A DNA stretch of 64,000 bases from Sinonovacula constricta (Eukaryota; Mollusca; Bivalvia; Cardiida; Solecurtidae): NCBI GenBank assembly GCA_007844125.1, contig CM017563.1, forward strand, positions 37,364,019-37,428,018, given 5' to 3'. The notes under the pieces were generated by a model. The model was not told the origin of the DNA. It made no database searches and worked only from the letters and a program-made list of their open reading frames with translations. Of this stretch, positions 24,223 to 37,500 are shown one piece after another. A program made the translations under genes and the position numbers. Positions within the stretch are counted from its first letter, which is position 1, and each line of letters starts with the position of its first letter.

Positions 24223-25240
24223 AAACTGTACTATGTAGTAATATTTCAGACTGCACATGTTTTTACTTATATAAATATCCTTACACACTTCTTTAGTCCA
24301 TTGAATATTTATAAACATTTTTATAAAGGAATTATTTAATTTAACGTATTGATTAACTACAAAAGAACAGACGAGCTATTGAAATAATACATTTGCAATA
24401 AACACGAGATGAAAATATACATTAGATTGTGTTCCTTGAAATCCCCACATCCACGTTTCCTCTTCCTAAACGAAAAAATAGTGGGGTTGGGAAAGGGTGC
24501 ATCATTGTGGGTACTGCTAAATATAGCGTTAGGTCCTTTTATGAGCCAAAAAAGATATTGTAGACCTTAGTGTTTTGTCCTTTTTGTTGTCCTCGCGTAA
24601 GTCAATGCATATTGCTCTTTAAATGGTGATGGTCATAAACCACTGCCATATGGTGACAGTTTCAAACACAGCTGCATAGCGGACGCATGTGTTCTTGCGA
24701 AGGGGAAAAGACGCCAAAACACGGTCACACTTCCTGTCCACTAGACAAATCAGGTGTCATAAAACTGCCAATTAGCTTGATTAGTTGTGGTGTCCGCTCA
24801 TGTCTTAAAATCAGGGATTCAATTAGAGTAGAACTTTATGATGGTATGAAAGGGACCCACGCGCAAAGAGAAACATAATATGAATTTACAAAACGATATA
24901 TTTTAAATTAATACATTTCTATCTTTAAATGGGTACAAAAATTAAGTACCCGGTAGGGCCCACTTTAGACCACTGTCAATTGATGATTGTATACGTGCAC
25001 TATTTGGCAACTTATGGTTATTCAGACGTTGAACTTTTGTCAATTTCATGATTTTCAGTACTGTCTTACGTTCAATTAGATAATACAAAATCCGGAAGTG
25101 AAGAGCCCCAAGTTTTGCAAAACACGTCGAGTCTCGCGAGATTTTCTCACAAAGCGTCTACTTGATCAGCGGAATAGGATTGGCCAGACGCTTGGTTTGA
25201 AATGGTCTATTGTCAGTACAAACCTTACGGAACGCACTAG
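22946..25240. mobile_element. ~2.3-kb element with long degenerate terminal inverted repeats
   Basis: The left end contains GTGCGTT, then ACTGAATAGACCATTTCAAAC (minus its last base at 23009-23028), then further in GAGACTTGAC, CAAAACTGGGGGCTCTT. Read inward on the minus strand, the right end has GTGCGTT, ACAATAGACCATTTCAAAC, GAGACTCGAC, CAAAACTTGGGGCTCTT in the same order. The ends are therefore related over about 150 bases. No transposase-like frame was found inside; a run of about 26 G residues sits at 24196-24222. Outer borders and target duplication are uncertain. Confidence 0.55.
24196..24222. repeat. Poly-G run
   Basis: About 26 consecutive G residues following GGAGTGAGAGTGGA. Possible G-quadruplex and sequencing-length uncertainty. 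Confidence 0.95.
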
Positions 25241-25336
25241 TGTCAGCCATTTTGTTGTTTATCTGTAAAGGGAAAGTCAATCGATCTTTTTGACCCATCA
25301 TTGGACCGCGGTGATTCCCTTACATATTTTACAAAC

Positions 25337-25690
25337 ATATTTTGTATCGAAAGAAAACACGGTTTTAACTAGCGAAGGTTGTTAACCTGTGCTTTATAAT
25401 TAGGAGGCATATAAGTGGCAAGGAATAAATGCACCCACTACTATTTTCATGTAATGAAACATATTTTGTATCGAAAGAAAACACGGTTTTATCTAGCGAA
25501 GGTTGTAAACTTGTGCATCATAGTTTATAGCCGGAAGTTAAATTAGTGGCAACGAATAAATGCACCCACTACTATTTACATGTAATGAAACATTTTATAT
25601 CGAAAGAAAACACGGTTTTTACTAGCGAAGGTTGTAAACTTTAAACGAATTAATGCACCCACTACTATTTACACGTGATGAATTATCCAC
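25337..25690. repeat. Three tandem copies of a ~120-bp unit
   Basis: Each copy runs from TATCGAAAGAAAACACGGTT through CTAGCGAAGGTTGT to AATGCACCCACTACTATTT. The copies differ by indels in the middle. No open frame runs through. The unit also has no relative elsewhere in the window that I could see. Confidence 0.85.
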
Positions 25691-26239
25691 GAAACTCAAA
25701 TTCGATACTCGGCCTTTAACTGTTTCAATACAAGCCTTACAATTTATCAATCAGCCCTCGTACCTTGAAATACCACCCTGAAATTGTGTATATTGCAAGA
25801 TAAGCCACTAGGAAGTAACTCTTCCAAACGATTCTACCATGGAAATAAGATCATTGCAATTAATAAATATATTGTCATTAATAAATTAAAGAGTAGCTAA
25901 CATGACAGTGTTTGAAGAAAACAATTATCCTAATTGTTGCTCCAAAGATGCAATGTATTAAAAGAATGCTTATCAGCGGAAACTCAAACATCGTATTTTA
26001 GACCCAGTGGAGGGTAACATTTTGACATACAAGCTATCTGAAAAATGTCCGATTTCATATTAAAATGCTTACTTTAGACCGCCACTTTGTATATGAAGAT
26101 GTAATGTCTGAAATTATGTCTGAAAAAAACACACAAAAAACAACAAAAACAGAATGGGTACAAGTTTACTTAAATTAGTTTGGTGATGAGACGGCGGTGG
26201 AGGCATGGCTATGGAAAATAACACAATAAGCAAGATGAA

Positions 26240-29200
26240 ATTGGATTTCATTATCAGTATTTAATTTACCAACATATACATGTCATCATGTCCCACATTG
26301 TGCAGATCTCCATTAACAAACTATCTGGAATATAATATACCAGTAACAACTGCAAGGCTGATGATGGCTATCTTTTCAATTTTCTAAGCTGAAAGTATTT
26401 GACAGTTTAAAATATAAGTAATTCATATATTATACATGTACATGATTGATAGAGCTGTCAAAAGATTGGTACACCTATAAAAAGTTCTAAGAAATGATGC
26501 TGGCAAATGCATACATACCCATATTTAAAAGCAACAAATTACTGTTCTGAGCTTAAAAAAGCTAATGTGTATTCTTAAAAAATGTTGGAATGATAACAAT
26601 GTAACAACACATCCTGTAAAGGAGATTATATTTATATTACATAAATGTTAAGATTGTGACAAGTTTCTTTACCTAAAGTAAAATAAACTAATAACAAGAG
26701 CAATCACTGCAAATAACCTACTCTCCTAAGTAACTGAAAATTGCAAGATTAACGAGTTCTAAAGACAAACAGGACAAATTAACTCTAATATAGTCATATA
26801 AAACATGAGCGCAAGTACCGTTTCAAATAAAGCAATACAATTCAAAAGCTTTCCCTTCCAAAAAACAAACAAACAACAAATAACCATAATCAACACCCGA
26901 TAATGCGTTATATACATAATTTTTTTATCAAGGCAAGGAAGCTGTTCATTTGAATGAAGACCTGCACAGGTACAATGCATGCAGCTAAAGACCACTCTAT
27001 ATACAGAATACAGTCAATATTTACCATATAGGTATAACTATATATGCTGACAAACTAGAACATATAACCAATAAATAAAACCTAAAATATGATCAACCCC
27101 CACTGTAATAACAAAATATTCTAGATAAAAAAATAGTATAATTCTGCATTATAATAATGGACAAAAAAAGGTTTTAAAAAAATGGGACATGTACTTACAA
27201 CATTATTAACTTTTAACTCTATAAACGCTTATCATGCATGCATCAGTCTTTGGCAAATAGTTCTGGGGTCGAATTCATATTAAATTCAGTAATTTTTTCT
27301 GACTTTTATTAATAAATTTCCGTAAATATTTTTTTTCCTGTAAGATTTAAGAAAATTCTTTAAAACGCATTCATAAAATTATTCCATCCAAAATTTTTAT
27401 TTTTAGTATTTTCCAAAAATCTAAAATAATTTCTAAGTTTAGGTAAGTAAAGTAACTAAGATTCTTTATCAATCGAACCCGATCTGTACCAGCTTGGTCC
27501 AGGTTGTGGGTCGTCGGACCAGGTTCTACGTTGTCTGCTTCAGAGTCTTTATTAACATGCCTTTATACCGATACAATAAATTGTTAGTTAATAATAATTT
27601 AGAATGTTTTATAAACATATGAAGCAGCCTAATGCTAAAGTAATTTACTATTATATAATTATTATATTATACGGTATAAAACAAAGACAAAGGGGCACAT
27701 GATAGTTTTTGTTAATGTATTTTATATATTTCTTTTTTTCAATTCTAACAATTCTCTTACTTCAGTTGATCTCAAGTTGTGTTGATGTTTTTAATAAGAG
27801 CCAGAGGTCAGTTTTTAATTACAGAAATACTAGTAATATAACCAAAGTAAAGATTGCAGAATGCTCCACAAAACAAAAATTCAATTGAAATAAACATTCT
27901 TAAAAAAAAAACCCCAAAAAAAACAAAAAACAAGCATTCCAATGAATTAAATGAACCCACCAAAAATGCACACATACAGTACAAATTGTCAATGAAACAT
28001 ATTTCGAAGGCAAATAATTTGTTCACACAAACCATACCACATACCTACAATAATAAGAAAATATGTTACTTATATTAATCCAGGTTAAAAATTAGTTTTC
28101 CCCCCAGTAAATATTATATCTGCCAATATGTAATATTTCAAGATTGGTTTAAGTAGAAAATATGCCATTTCATTATTTTTATATATATGGATATAATGAT
28201 TATGTAAAAAAAAAATGTGAAAAAGTGTTTTAGTGCACAGGTCATCTATGCAGCATGTCCCTTGTGTATAACTAGACATTTTGTAGTAGTTTTTTCAATG
28301 CATTTCTTGGGATCTAAGGCATCAGTAAACACAAAAAAAAAATTTCATAAATGGTGCTTTTTAGTTACAGTAACTATAACAACATCAAGAATGTGTGTAA
28401 ACAATATCTAATAAATGAGATTTAACATCAATTAAAGACTTTAACTTAATTTGTAACAGTTTCATTTACAAATTATGCATGCAATTTTTAGCCCCACAAT
28501 ACAACTACGGGAAGCAAACATTTTTATCATTCAACGTGTACAGTAGATTAAAGACCACATGGTTTTATTAAGGTACATACATTTCTTAAATTTCAAAATA
28601 TCAAAAATATCTCTTAGATTTATGAATATGCAAATATATGGCATGAAAGGTAATAAATACAAAATAGAGAAGTAAACAAAACATAATTAAACAGAAAGAA
28701 GACAAAAAGCACAAACTTGAATATTAAAGAAAGCATTGGCGTATAAATTCTTGAAACATACCAAACAAATTAATACATTGCTAATACTCATAATAAATTT
28801 AATTATTGATGTAGTCATGCATTCAACACAAAAAGTAAAAACAATCTGCATAATATAAATTCTTCCAACTTGGAAAAAGAAGTATTTAAAATAAAGAAAT
28901 TGACATGGAATGATTTCTGCTGCACACTTCAACTGAAGAAACAATTTAGAATAATTGATAATGCTAATACAAGACAAAACTTTGATACATAAACCTCACT
29001 GAAGTAATAATGCTTGGAGATGTACCTTTACAAAATGCTACCTTTACATTTAAAATCCATTGCAAATTTACTAAAATTAATTAGGATTTGAATAGTGTAA
29101 ATGACTTCATGCTACTTATTTTCAAGGTCTTGGTATGAAACTGTAAAAATGCCATGGTAAATTATGGAACATGTGTAAACAAAGGAAATTAAGTCTCAAA

Positions 29201-31523
29201 ATACCAAACCTACTATTGGAATTATTACTATAATCGTCTATAGAATTACAAATAATCCACAAAAGTTAATGTTAAGACTGTTTTGTCAAGTTCAGATTGA
29301 ACAAGTTCTAATTTATTCCTAAAACAACCAGTATATCCTTTAATCATTTGCAGAGATTTAAATGTCTTCAACTTTAAAATATTGCTACTAGCAAGTGTCA
29401 TATCGAGGTGATGATTTTGAATATCTGCATAACCGATGGGAGCTGTCTGATCAGGAACTTTTTTTATTTGCTGCCGAACAGGGCTAGTTTTTGACTGCAT
29501 AAAGTCTGTATGCCAAAGTTTAAACAAATAGTATAATACTGTTCCTTTATATAGTGTCACTATATAATGCAACAAAACGGGAATGACTATGGGCCAATAT
29601 CGCTGCTTGTGCACAGACACTTTATTTTTCCAGCACTGTCAAATCAATAATCAGCCCAGTGAGTGAAGGCACGCTTATCAGAGGCTAAAGATTATAATAC
29701 TTCAGTATTAACAAAATTGTGGACAGAAAAGGATGTGCAAAGGGCGTTTCAATCATCAGCATTTTTTTTAAGTCAAAGTTACTATTCCAATCTGCATACA
29801 TGAAAACTACTTATGTACATATTTTTTTTCTTTCTGACAGCAAACATTACTTCCCATGGACAAAATATCTATCAAACGATAATTTTCGATGGAGCCGGAC
29901 CAAGTGTTGATAATTGGCCCCATCCCAAATAACGACCTTTAGACCCGAAGGCCCTGTGGGCCATTAATTAGTGGTCCAACCACCTGCACTGCCCAGATGC
30001 CTCAAATACAATCATGCAAGTAGCAGGCCAAGGGTTAATCTGAACAGGGTTCAACAAGGGTTACTGGCAGCTTTTGTGCTTATAGGAATTATTACCAATA
30101 TGATGTATTTTTCATACATACAATATAAAGAGGTGGAGAAGTATAGGATTTATATTGCATCACAATGCGAAAAGATCAGGCTTGCACCCAATGTCTGTAC
30201 CTCTTGATGAGTACCTGCACAGTTACTCATTCAGTTTCATATATCAACTACGGAACTCTATATCACAGGTAATTTTCAATGAACAACCACACGCCCATCT
30301 ACACTTTAAAAAAAATAGAACAACACATAAAATTTAATACCATTAACAATTAAAATTAAAGAAAAACCCACAATTTGCTTCTCTGCCTTTTGACTAAGAT
30401 CAAAAAGAAAATCCCACAAGTGTATTTGAACTACTTTTTTTTTTTTTTTTTTTTTAAGAACTGATTATGTTTTTAACGATTATATATATTATAAAAGCAA
30501 ATCTCTAATAATCTCATCCAGAATGTAAACTTAATTGCTATAATATTGTTCTGAGCTGATAATGCTTTTAACCAGACTGAACGAGTCTTACAAGGTTACA
30601 AGGAAAAGTTTCCCTCAACCGCCATTCAAACAACAGACTGCCCCAATACAAAAAAGCTTTAAGGTATCGATGAACTAATTAAAAATGCAATTGCTACCAG
30701 ATAGTGAACTTTTCATTTAAGTGCACATATCAGACATTTTACCAATCATCATTCATATTTAAACATATATACAGTGATTGAAATTGTCCAATAGTTTCAA
30801 AGATTTATGTCTAATTACCAATGAGTTTTTATTCTCATTTGATATAGTATACATACTCCACTAAAAGACAAACATTTGTTAAAATTTTATCATTTACAAA
30901 AATGCGTTTTTTCCTTCCGAGACATTTTTAAACAAAATTTTAAAAGAAATTCTGTTTTAGTGCCTGTAAGCCACACATACCTTTATTCTGTTTATTGGTG
31001 TTTTCCTTGTTTAAACAAACAAAAAGTTACAAAGACATTTGTATAAGACATATTTCCCATGAGATTTTAAGCAATATCCTATAGTAGCACTCCAACAAAA
31101 GAACTGCAATTTTTATTATGATCAAAGTTTAAAAGTATAATTAAATGATAACTGATGTTGTTTTTAAAAAAAAACTAATTTACCATTCACTAGACAAAAA
31201 TTTAAGCCTTTTTCATGTATATTTGTTAAGAGTCATTGCCATTGTATATAATTTAAAGAAAAAATCAAATAATAACATTTTGACTGATTCTACATCTACT
31301 GAGCAGTACCTACTTCATTATCAGCAGCCTAATGGCAAAATTCAATTTAGCAGAATGTAATCTTAAAATTCCCCATTGCATAAAACACACCCATTCAAGA
31401 AATTGCTGAAGTATGACAAGTTCAGTTTTACCAAATTTCCTTTCAGCATTCTGATTATCTCAGAATGTCAATTTCAATCATACTTCCCTATGATTATATG
31501 AGATAATCTGGCCCTTGATTTCA
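26240..31523 (-). other. Repeat-poor AT-rich stretch; possible long TM9SF2 3' UTR
   Basis: About 5.3 kb downstream of the TM9SF2 stop codon carries no SINE or MITE that I recognise, unlike the introns. On the minus strand AATAAA occurs at 29621-29626, giving a 1.9-kb 3' UTR, and ATTAAA near 26253 could end a longer one. Short T and A runs (30434-30455) are present. No coding exon is supported. The transcript extent is inference only. Confidence 0.35.
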
Positions 31524-34500
31524 TCAGTCAACCTTCACAACACTATAGATCTTCCTAACAAACCAAAAGCAAGCAAAGAAGCCAATGGTACCTGAAAAAG
31601 AGAATGTATTGTATTGTTATTTTTGGTTTTATGGCAAAACTGACACTTAACAGGTCATATGAATACGTTGAAATTTAACATTAATACAGTAGATAATCTG
31701 GTTAAAATTCAAACAGGTGAGTAGAAAGATAAAAATCTATAATGTTAAATTAATATGAATTATAACTGAATACAGGTTAGTACAATAAACAATAAAAAAT
31801 ATCAAAACGTTAGCATAATAAACCATTTAAAAATGTATTAAGAACTTAATAAGAATACCAATCTCATTCAGGAAGCAAACAAGCTTAGAATCCGACGCTG
31901 TTTTAAATAGTTTGTACATGTTATAGACATTAACATACTTAGACCGAATATGGTCTGTGTCAATACAATGTAATAAAGTATGATAAACTCTCAGTGGTTC
32001 TTGGCAAGGAAGACAGAAAAAGAGAATTGAATGAATCTCATCAGAATATGAGGATAATGAACAAGGAACCAAGGCTATGGGGGTGACCATTTGTGTACTG
32101 GCGAAATGGCAATTTTATGTCATATTTAGTCATTTAAATATTTAAGTTATTTTAGTTTACAATAAAGTAACAACTTCAGAAAACAAATTGTTAAAGTGTC
32201 AATATGTGTTGAGTTGATTGTTCAACCAGCTTTCTTGTTTGAAAGGAATCGGCATTCACTTAAAGCAATTACAGTGAATCCAACACTACAACAGCATGCT
32301 TTGAACCTTTGTTCTCGTATTCCATCCTGCCAGGCTATAAACAACAATGGGCCACCAAGTTGTTTTTTGTTTGTTTTGTTTTGTTTGTAAGTTAAGTATA
32401 TAGCAATGGAACTTTACTACTTTCTTTTTTATGACTTTAATATGAAACGATAAGTTCTTATCATGAAATTATTTTTTTATAAGTTACTGGGACTCCATCC
32501 AGCAGATTGAGGGGCTAATAAGCCATAAGTTGACAATGATTTAGTGCCTGGTTACCTTTATGATTAATGAAGTTCCCACTACGAGTGTAAGCAGACTTAC
32601 CAGTGAGTAAGAAGAACAATATAACAACAATGAGCATGTAGCCAAAGTAGAGGAATGTAGAGGCAAATCCTTGCAGTTCCAATTTCGACACATAGTAGTG
32701 AATGCAGTAGATGAAGAAATAGACGGCAGTAAATCCACTTGTGAGATAGGATCTCCACCACCAGTGATAGTCCTGGAAATGAAAAAAAAACAAATACATT
32801 TTGATGAATTTCCACAAGTCAAGTTTACCTTCTTTTGAAATAAGCTGATACAAACTGAATGCAAAGATTAAAAAGATTTCAGTCAGCACAATGGAAATCT
32901 AAACAAAAGCAAATTATTAAAAACTTAAACAGGAATAAACATAGGAAAAAAAAATGACTATGTTAAAGAAAATGTGTGAATATTTTTTATATGTAGTACA
33001 CCTTATTATTTGATTGTTTGTTGGGTTTATCATCCCACCAAAAGTATTAGTTATCTGGAGATGGTAGCAGATATAGTGCTGCCTTCATATATATAGCATG
33101 CAGTGAACACCTGTCATGATACCACACCCAGTCACACTATCCCGACACCGGGCCAACCAATCGCAGAACTACCATTATATTTGCTAGGGCATTGGCAAGG
33201 GAGCTACACCACTATCATTTTTATTACTTTGGTAAATCGTGGCCTGGGATTGAACACGGGGCCACCCGTACCTGGAACCGACGCTCTACCGATTGCACTA
33301 CCAGGTATGGTTACACTCAACCATGCTGACTCCCTAAAACAACTTACCTCGGCACAAAGGTGAAAGTAACAGAGAAGGATTGTAGCCTCCGAACAGGTGA
33401 TGATGAGGATAATAAAGACAAGGAACAGGAATCCAAACATGTAATATGTCTGCTGTGCCCTGGAAATGAAGCAAACGCACATCAAAACACTGTTTGGTGG
33501 ACTATTAATAATAAAACTTTTATCATACTGTATTATTTCACATATACAGATTCTAAATTTTCTACATACAACTGTATGGAAAGGAGACATGTGAATCTCT
33601 TGTGAATCAAGTTATTGCTGTAGACAGAAATAGCTCGCTGATATATATCTACATTTTTTGCCTCTTTTTTTTTTAATTCATGCTTAGTTGAGCAATTGTT
33701 GTACAAAAAAGGGCTCTATGTACAGAATAATGAAGTCAGCAAAAATAGATAAAGTTATCTTTATTTTAAAATTTATGATAAATTTCAACAAATTCATATG
33801 AAAGCATTGGCTTGTTTCAGGCTGTGAAGCTCAGTGTTCTGACAAGGATTCTAAAAGTATGGGACATGTCCTATAGAAAACAGGGGTCATTTTCAAAATT
33901 AAAGACAGAAGTTTAACAGACCTAAAACACTAAAAAATGAATAACTTTGGCAGAACACTGTTGATGATAACTGTAAGGCCATCTCCTCGGACAAAAACTC
34001 TCTTGAAAAAGTCAATATTATCTATTTCTGAGTTGAAAGTTATATTTAAGATATCATAACAATTTGTACAATTGATCTAAATACACAATAACGATAAATA
34101 AATAAGAATATTGTTGTTTACTGTGAAAAACATATGATTCATAGACAGTCTAAAAGTTATTTGATTTACCAAATACTACTGTACTGAGAATAAGTATAAA
34201 AATTATTTAATTTACTAGATACTATGAATAATGACAGTCTATAACTTATTTGATTCACGAGATACTATGGAGAATGACAGGCTTTAAGTTATTTGATTTA
34301 TCAGATACTATGGAGAATGACAGTCTATAACTTATTTGATTCACGAGATACTATGGAGAATGACGGGCTAGAAGTTATTTGATTTACCAGATACTATGGA
34401 GAATGACAGTCTATAACTTATTTGATTTACCAGATACTATGGAGAATGGCAGGCTGTAAGTTATTTGATTTACCAGATACTATGGAGAATGGCAGGCTGT

Positions 34501-37500
34501 AAGTTATTTGATTTACCAGATACTATGGAGAATGGCAGGCTGTAAGTTATTTGATTTACCAGATACTATGGAGAATGGCAGGCTGTAAGTTATTTGATTT
34601 ACCCGATACTATGGAGAATGACAGTCTGTAAGATATTTGATTTACCAGATACTATGGAGAATGACAGTCTGTAAGATATTTGATTTACCAGATACTATGG
34701 AGAATGACAGTCTGTAAGATATTTGATTTACCAGATACTATTGAGAATGAAGAACAGCTGGATGAAGATACATCCAAAGGGCAGCACTCCCCCCATGATG
34801 ATCCCAGGGACAGGTTTGGTGTAGATGGTCTGGTCTGGGATCTGTCTTGGGATCTGGTTGGTGCGCACAGGATGCTCAATTGGCTGAAAATGAAGTAACA
34901 GTGCTAAATTTTTATTTTTATTATATCATTTTTTTCATCCACATATCATAAAACAGGAATATGTCAGGGAGTCTTCTATCGAGGCTGCAGGGCATCAGCA
35001 GTTCAACAAGGTTTTCTTTTGTTTTTATAAATGATCAGGATAATGATCATTATTCAGATGGTGTAATGTTGTTTTGTTTGCTGCGTTTATTTTTCCACCA
35101 AAAGTATTTCCATTATTTGGAAACCATGCCAATCTGAAGCCTATATATTGCTGCCTTCACAGTGTATAGTATGCCGATAACACCTTGTCACATTATCCTG
35201 ACAGCAGGCCAACCAGGCTTGGAACCTCCAGTATTTTTGCTTAAGCTTTAGAAAGAAAGCTGTACCATTACCATTTTTGATAACTGGCATGCCATGGCTG
35301 TGGGCTCCCGTACCTGGCACCAACATTTTACTGATTATCTTTTCATGCAATCTCAAATTTGCTTTCCTATCTATTATGCTTTAAATGTACTTCTACGGAT
35401 TTTAAATAAATAACTTGGCACATGACTCTACTAACTTACCCTTTTCTTGAATCCGAAGTATGCGCCAATAAATGTGAGAGGTACAGAGATGCCGAACCAG
35501 AGTGCCAGGAGAGCAATCAGGGTGGTGAAGGGGATGGCTGCACTGGATCCCTCAATCCACAACACCAGATTTAACACGAAGAAGATGGCAAACACGATCC
35601 TACACACAGACATGGAACAAGCACATTATAGTTTTTTATGTGAAGCATATTGAAAAATTAAAACAGTGAGGTGACAGGCTAGCACAAGTAATGCTTGAAA
35701 ACATTTTTAGTAAAAAAAAGCACTAAAATACTTTATTACATTTTAAAAAAAATAATAGCATAAGTCATAATTACATATTAATATGAAAACAGCACAAATA
35801 ATACTCAATTATATTTTAATTAAAAATAACATGAGTAATACTTATTTACATTTTTTGAAATTTGAGTAATACTTAATAACCTTTCAAAACAATAGGATGA
35901 TTTAAAATTGGTTTTTGCTACCTAAACTTAAATCTGCATATATAGGCACAAACATTTTCTTTCTATACTTCTATATACAAACTTCTATGCCAAATGACTT
36001 ACTTTATACACATGTGTATGCCATATGACTCAGAAGCTTGGTTAAGTGGAAAAGCTCTTATTTCGGTATTGAAAGAATATGAATCTATTAACCTAAAGGT
36101 GTATATTTCCATAAAAATCAAGATGATCAACATAACCTGTCATGTTAAACTTCAACAGATCCCATCTTAATGAAGCAATTGTATTGTTCAAGTATTTTAG
36201 CAGACATTCAAACAGACCTGCTTATAGTCAGATGGTCTGGTGCTAAAACTTATGGTCACTAACTGATAAACTTAGTGAATGTCAATCACAGTATTACAAT
36301 GCATATACTGTTTTTGTTACAGTTTTGGAAATACATTGTTGCGACCAGTTATAATTATTATAGTGACGTCCAGCTATTTTGGTGGAGGAAGACCCCAGAC
36401 AAATGTCTGCAGAGACACTGGCATACCGCAGGTCAGCTTGAAGGCCTACCCACAGTAAGTCTTTTGCCCAGAACGTGATTCAAATCCACGAGGTGATAGT
36501 TTAAGAAGCTAGAGTAGTTACAAGTTTGCAACCACTACACCAATGGAGCTCCTTTTTACTATATTACAGACTTATATTACTGGATCATACACTTAATTCA
36601 ACTTACCCAGGGCACAAAAAGGCTGTAAGAATTACATTAGACTTCCATTTTTCTCCTCCAAAAGCTGAAATAGAAAGTGGATATGAAACCTTAAGACTGT
36701 ACAAGTGTCAAAAGAAACTTTTCATAAAACATGTCAGCTTAAGTCATTACATGAAAACAACATTTTAGTCAAATGTCTCCATCTTTAGAAAGAGGGATAC
36801 AAAAAACTGCATAATTAACTTATCTATATTTCAAGTTTGAAGTAAATCTGGTAAACAGTGGCAATCTTGTAAGGTTTTTGATGATCCAGAAGCAATTTGC
36901 CAAATGATATTACAAATCTTGGGAGACACACCCAGTTGGTAAAGGTAGTTTTGATATCAATCAAATACATTGATAGCTATACATAATGATTGATAACTTT
37001 AACAGTATACCTACATAATTACCAAACAAAAATATTGTTTGTTTATTGGTAAAACAGTATATCAGTCATCTGGAGACGGTGTACACTTAAAGCAGTTAAA
37101 GTGCTGCCTTCACTGTGCATGGCATGCCGTGAAAACTTGGCATGATACCACACCCAATCACATTATCCTGACACCAGGCCAACCAGTCATGTAGCTACCC
37201 TTATACTTGGTTGCGCATTAGCAAGGGAGCTATACCACTACCATTTTTAACGACTTTGGTAAGTCGCAGCCCAGGTTCGAACCCGAGGCCTCTTGTACCT
37301 GGAGCCGAAGCTCCGGTCAAAAATATTGGTAAACAGATATAAACAGAAGGGTAAATACATATATGAATAAAACGAATATAAGGAAGAAGTTTGCCAGAAT
37401 CAAGCAGCCAAAAAAAAAAAAAAAAAAATCACGGACAGACTTGCATTACTGTAAAGAAAGATAAGAGGCATGTAAATGTTACAGAGAAACACTCCTATGA

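Noticed and set aside
32541..32864. Two alternative minus-strand frames over 32541-32864
   Set aside because: They are other-frame shadows of TM9SF2 exon 16 (32601-32772).
34155..34740. CRISPR-like array
   Set aside because: The 43-bp units are directly adjacent with no unique spacers, the genome is eukaryotic, and the unit derives from an exon border.
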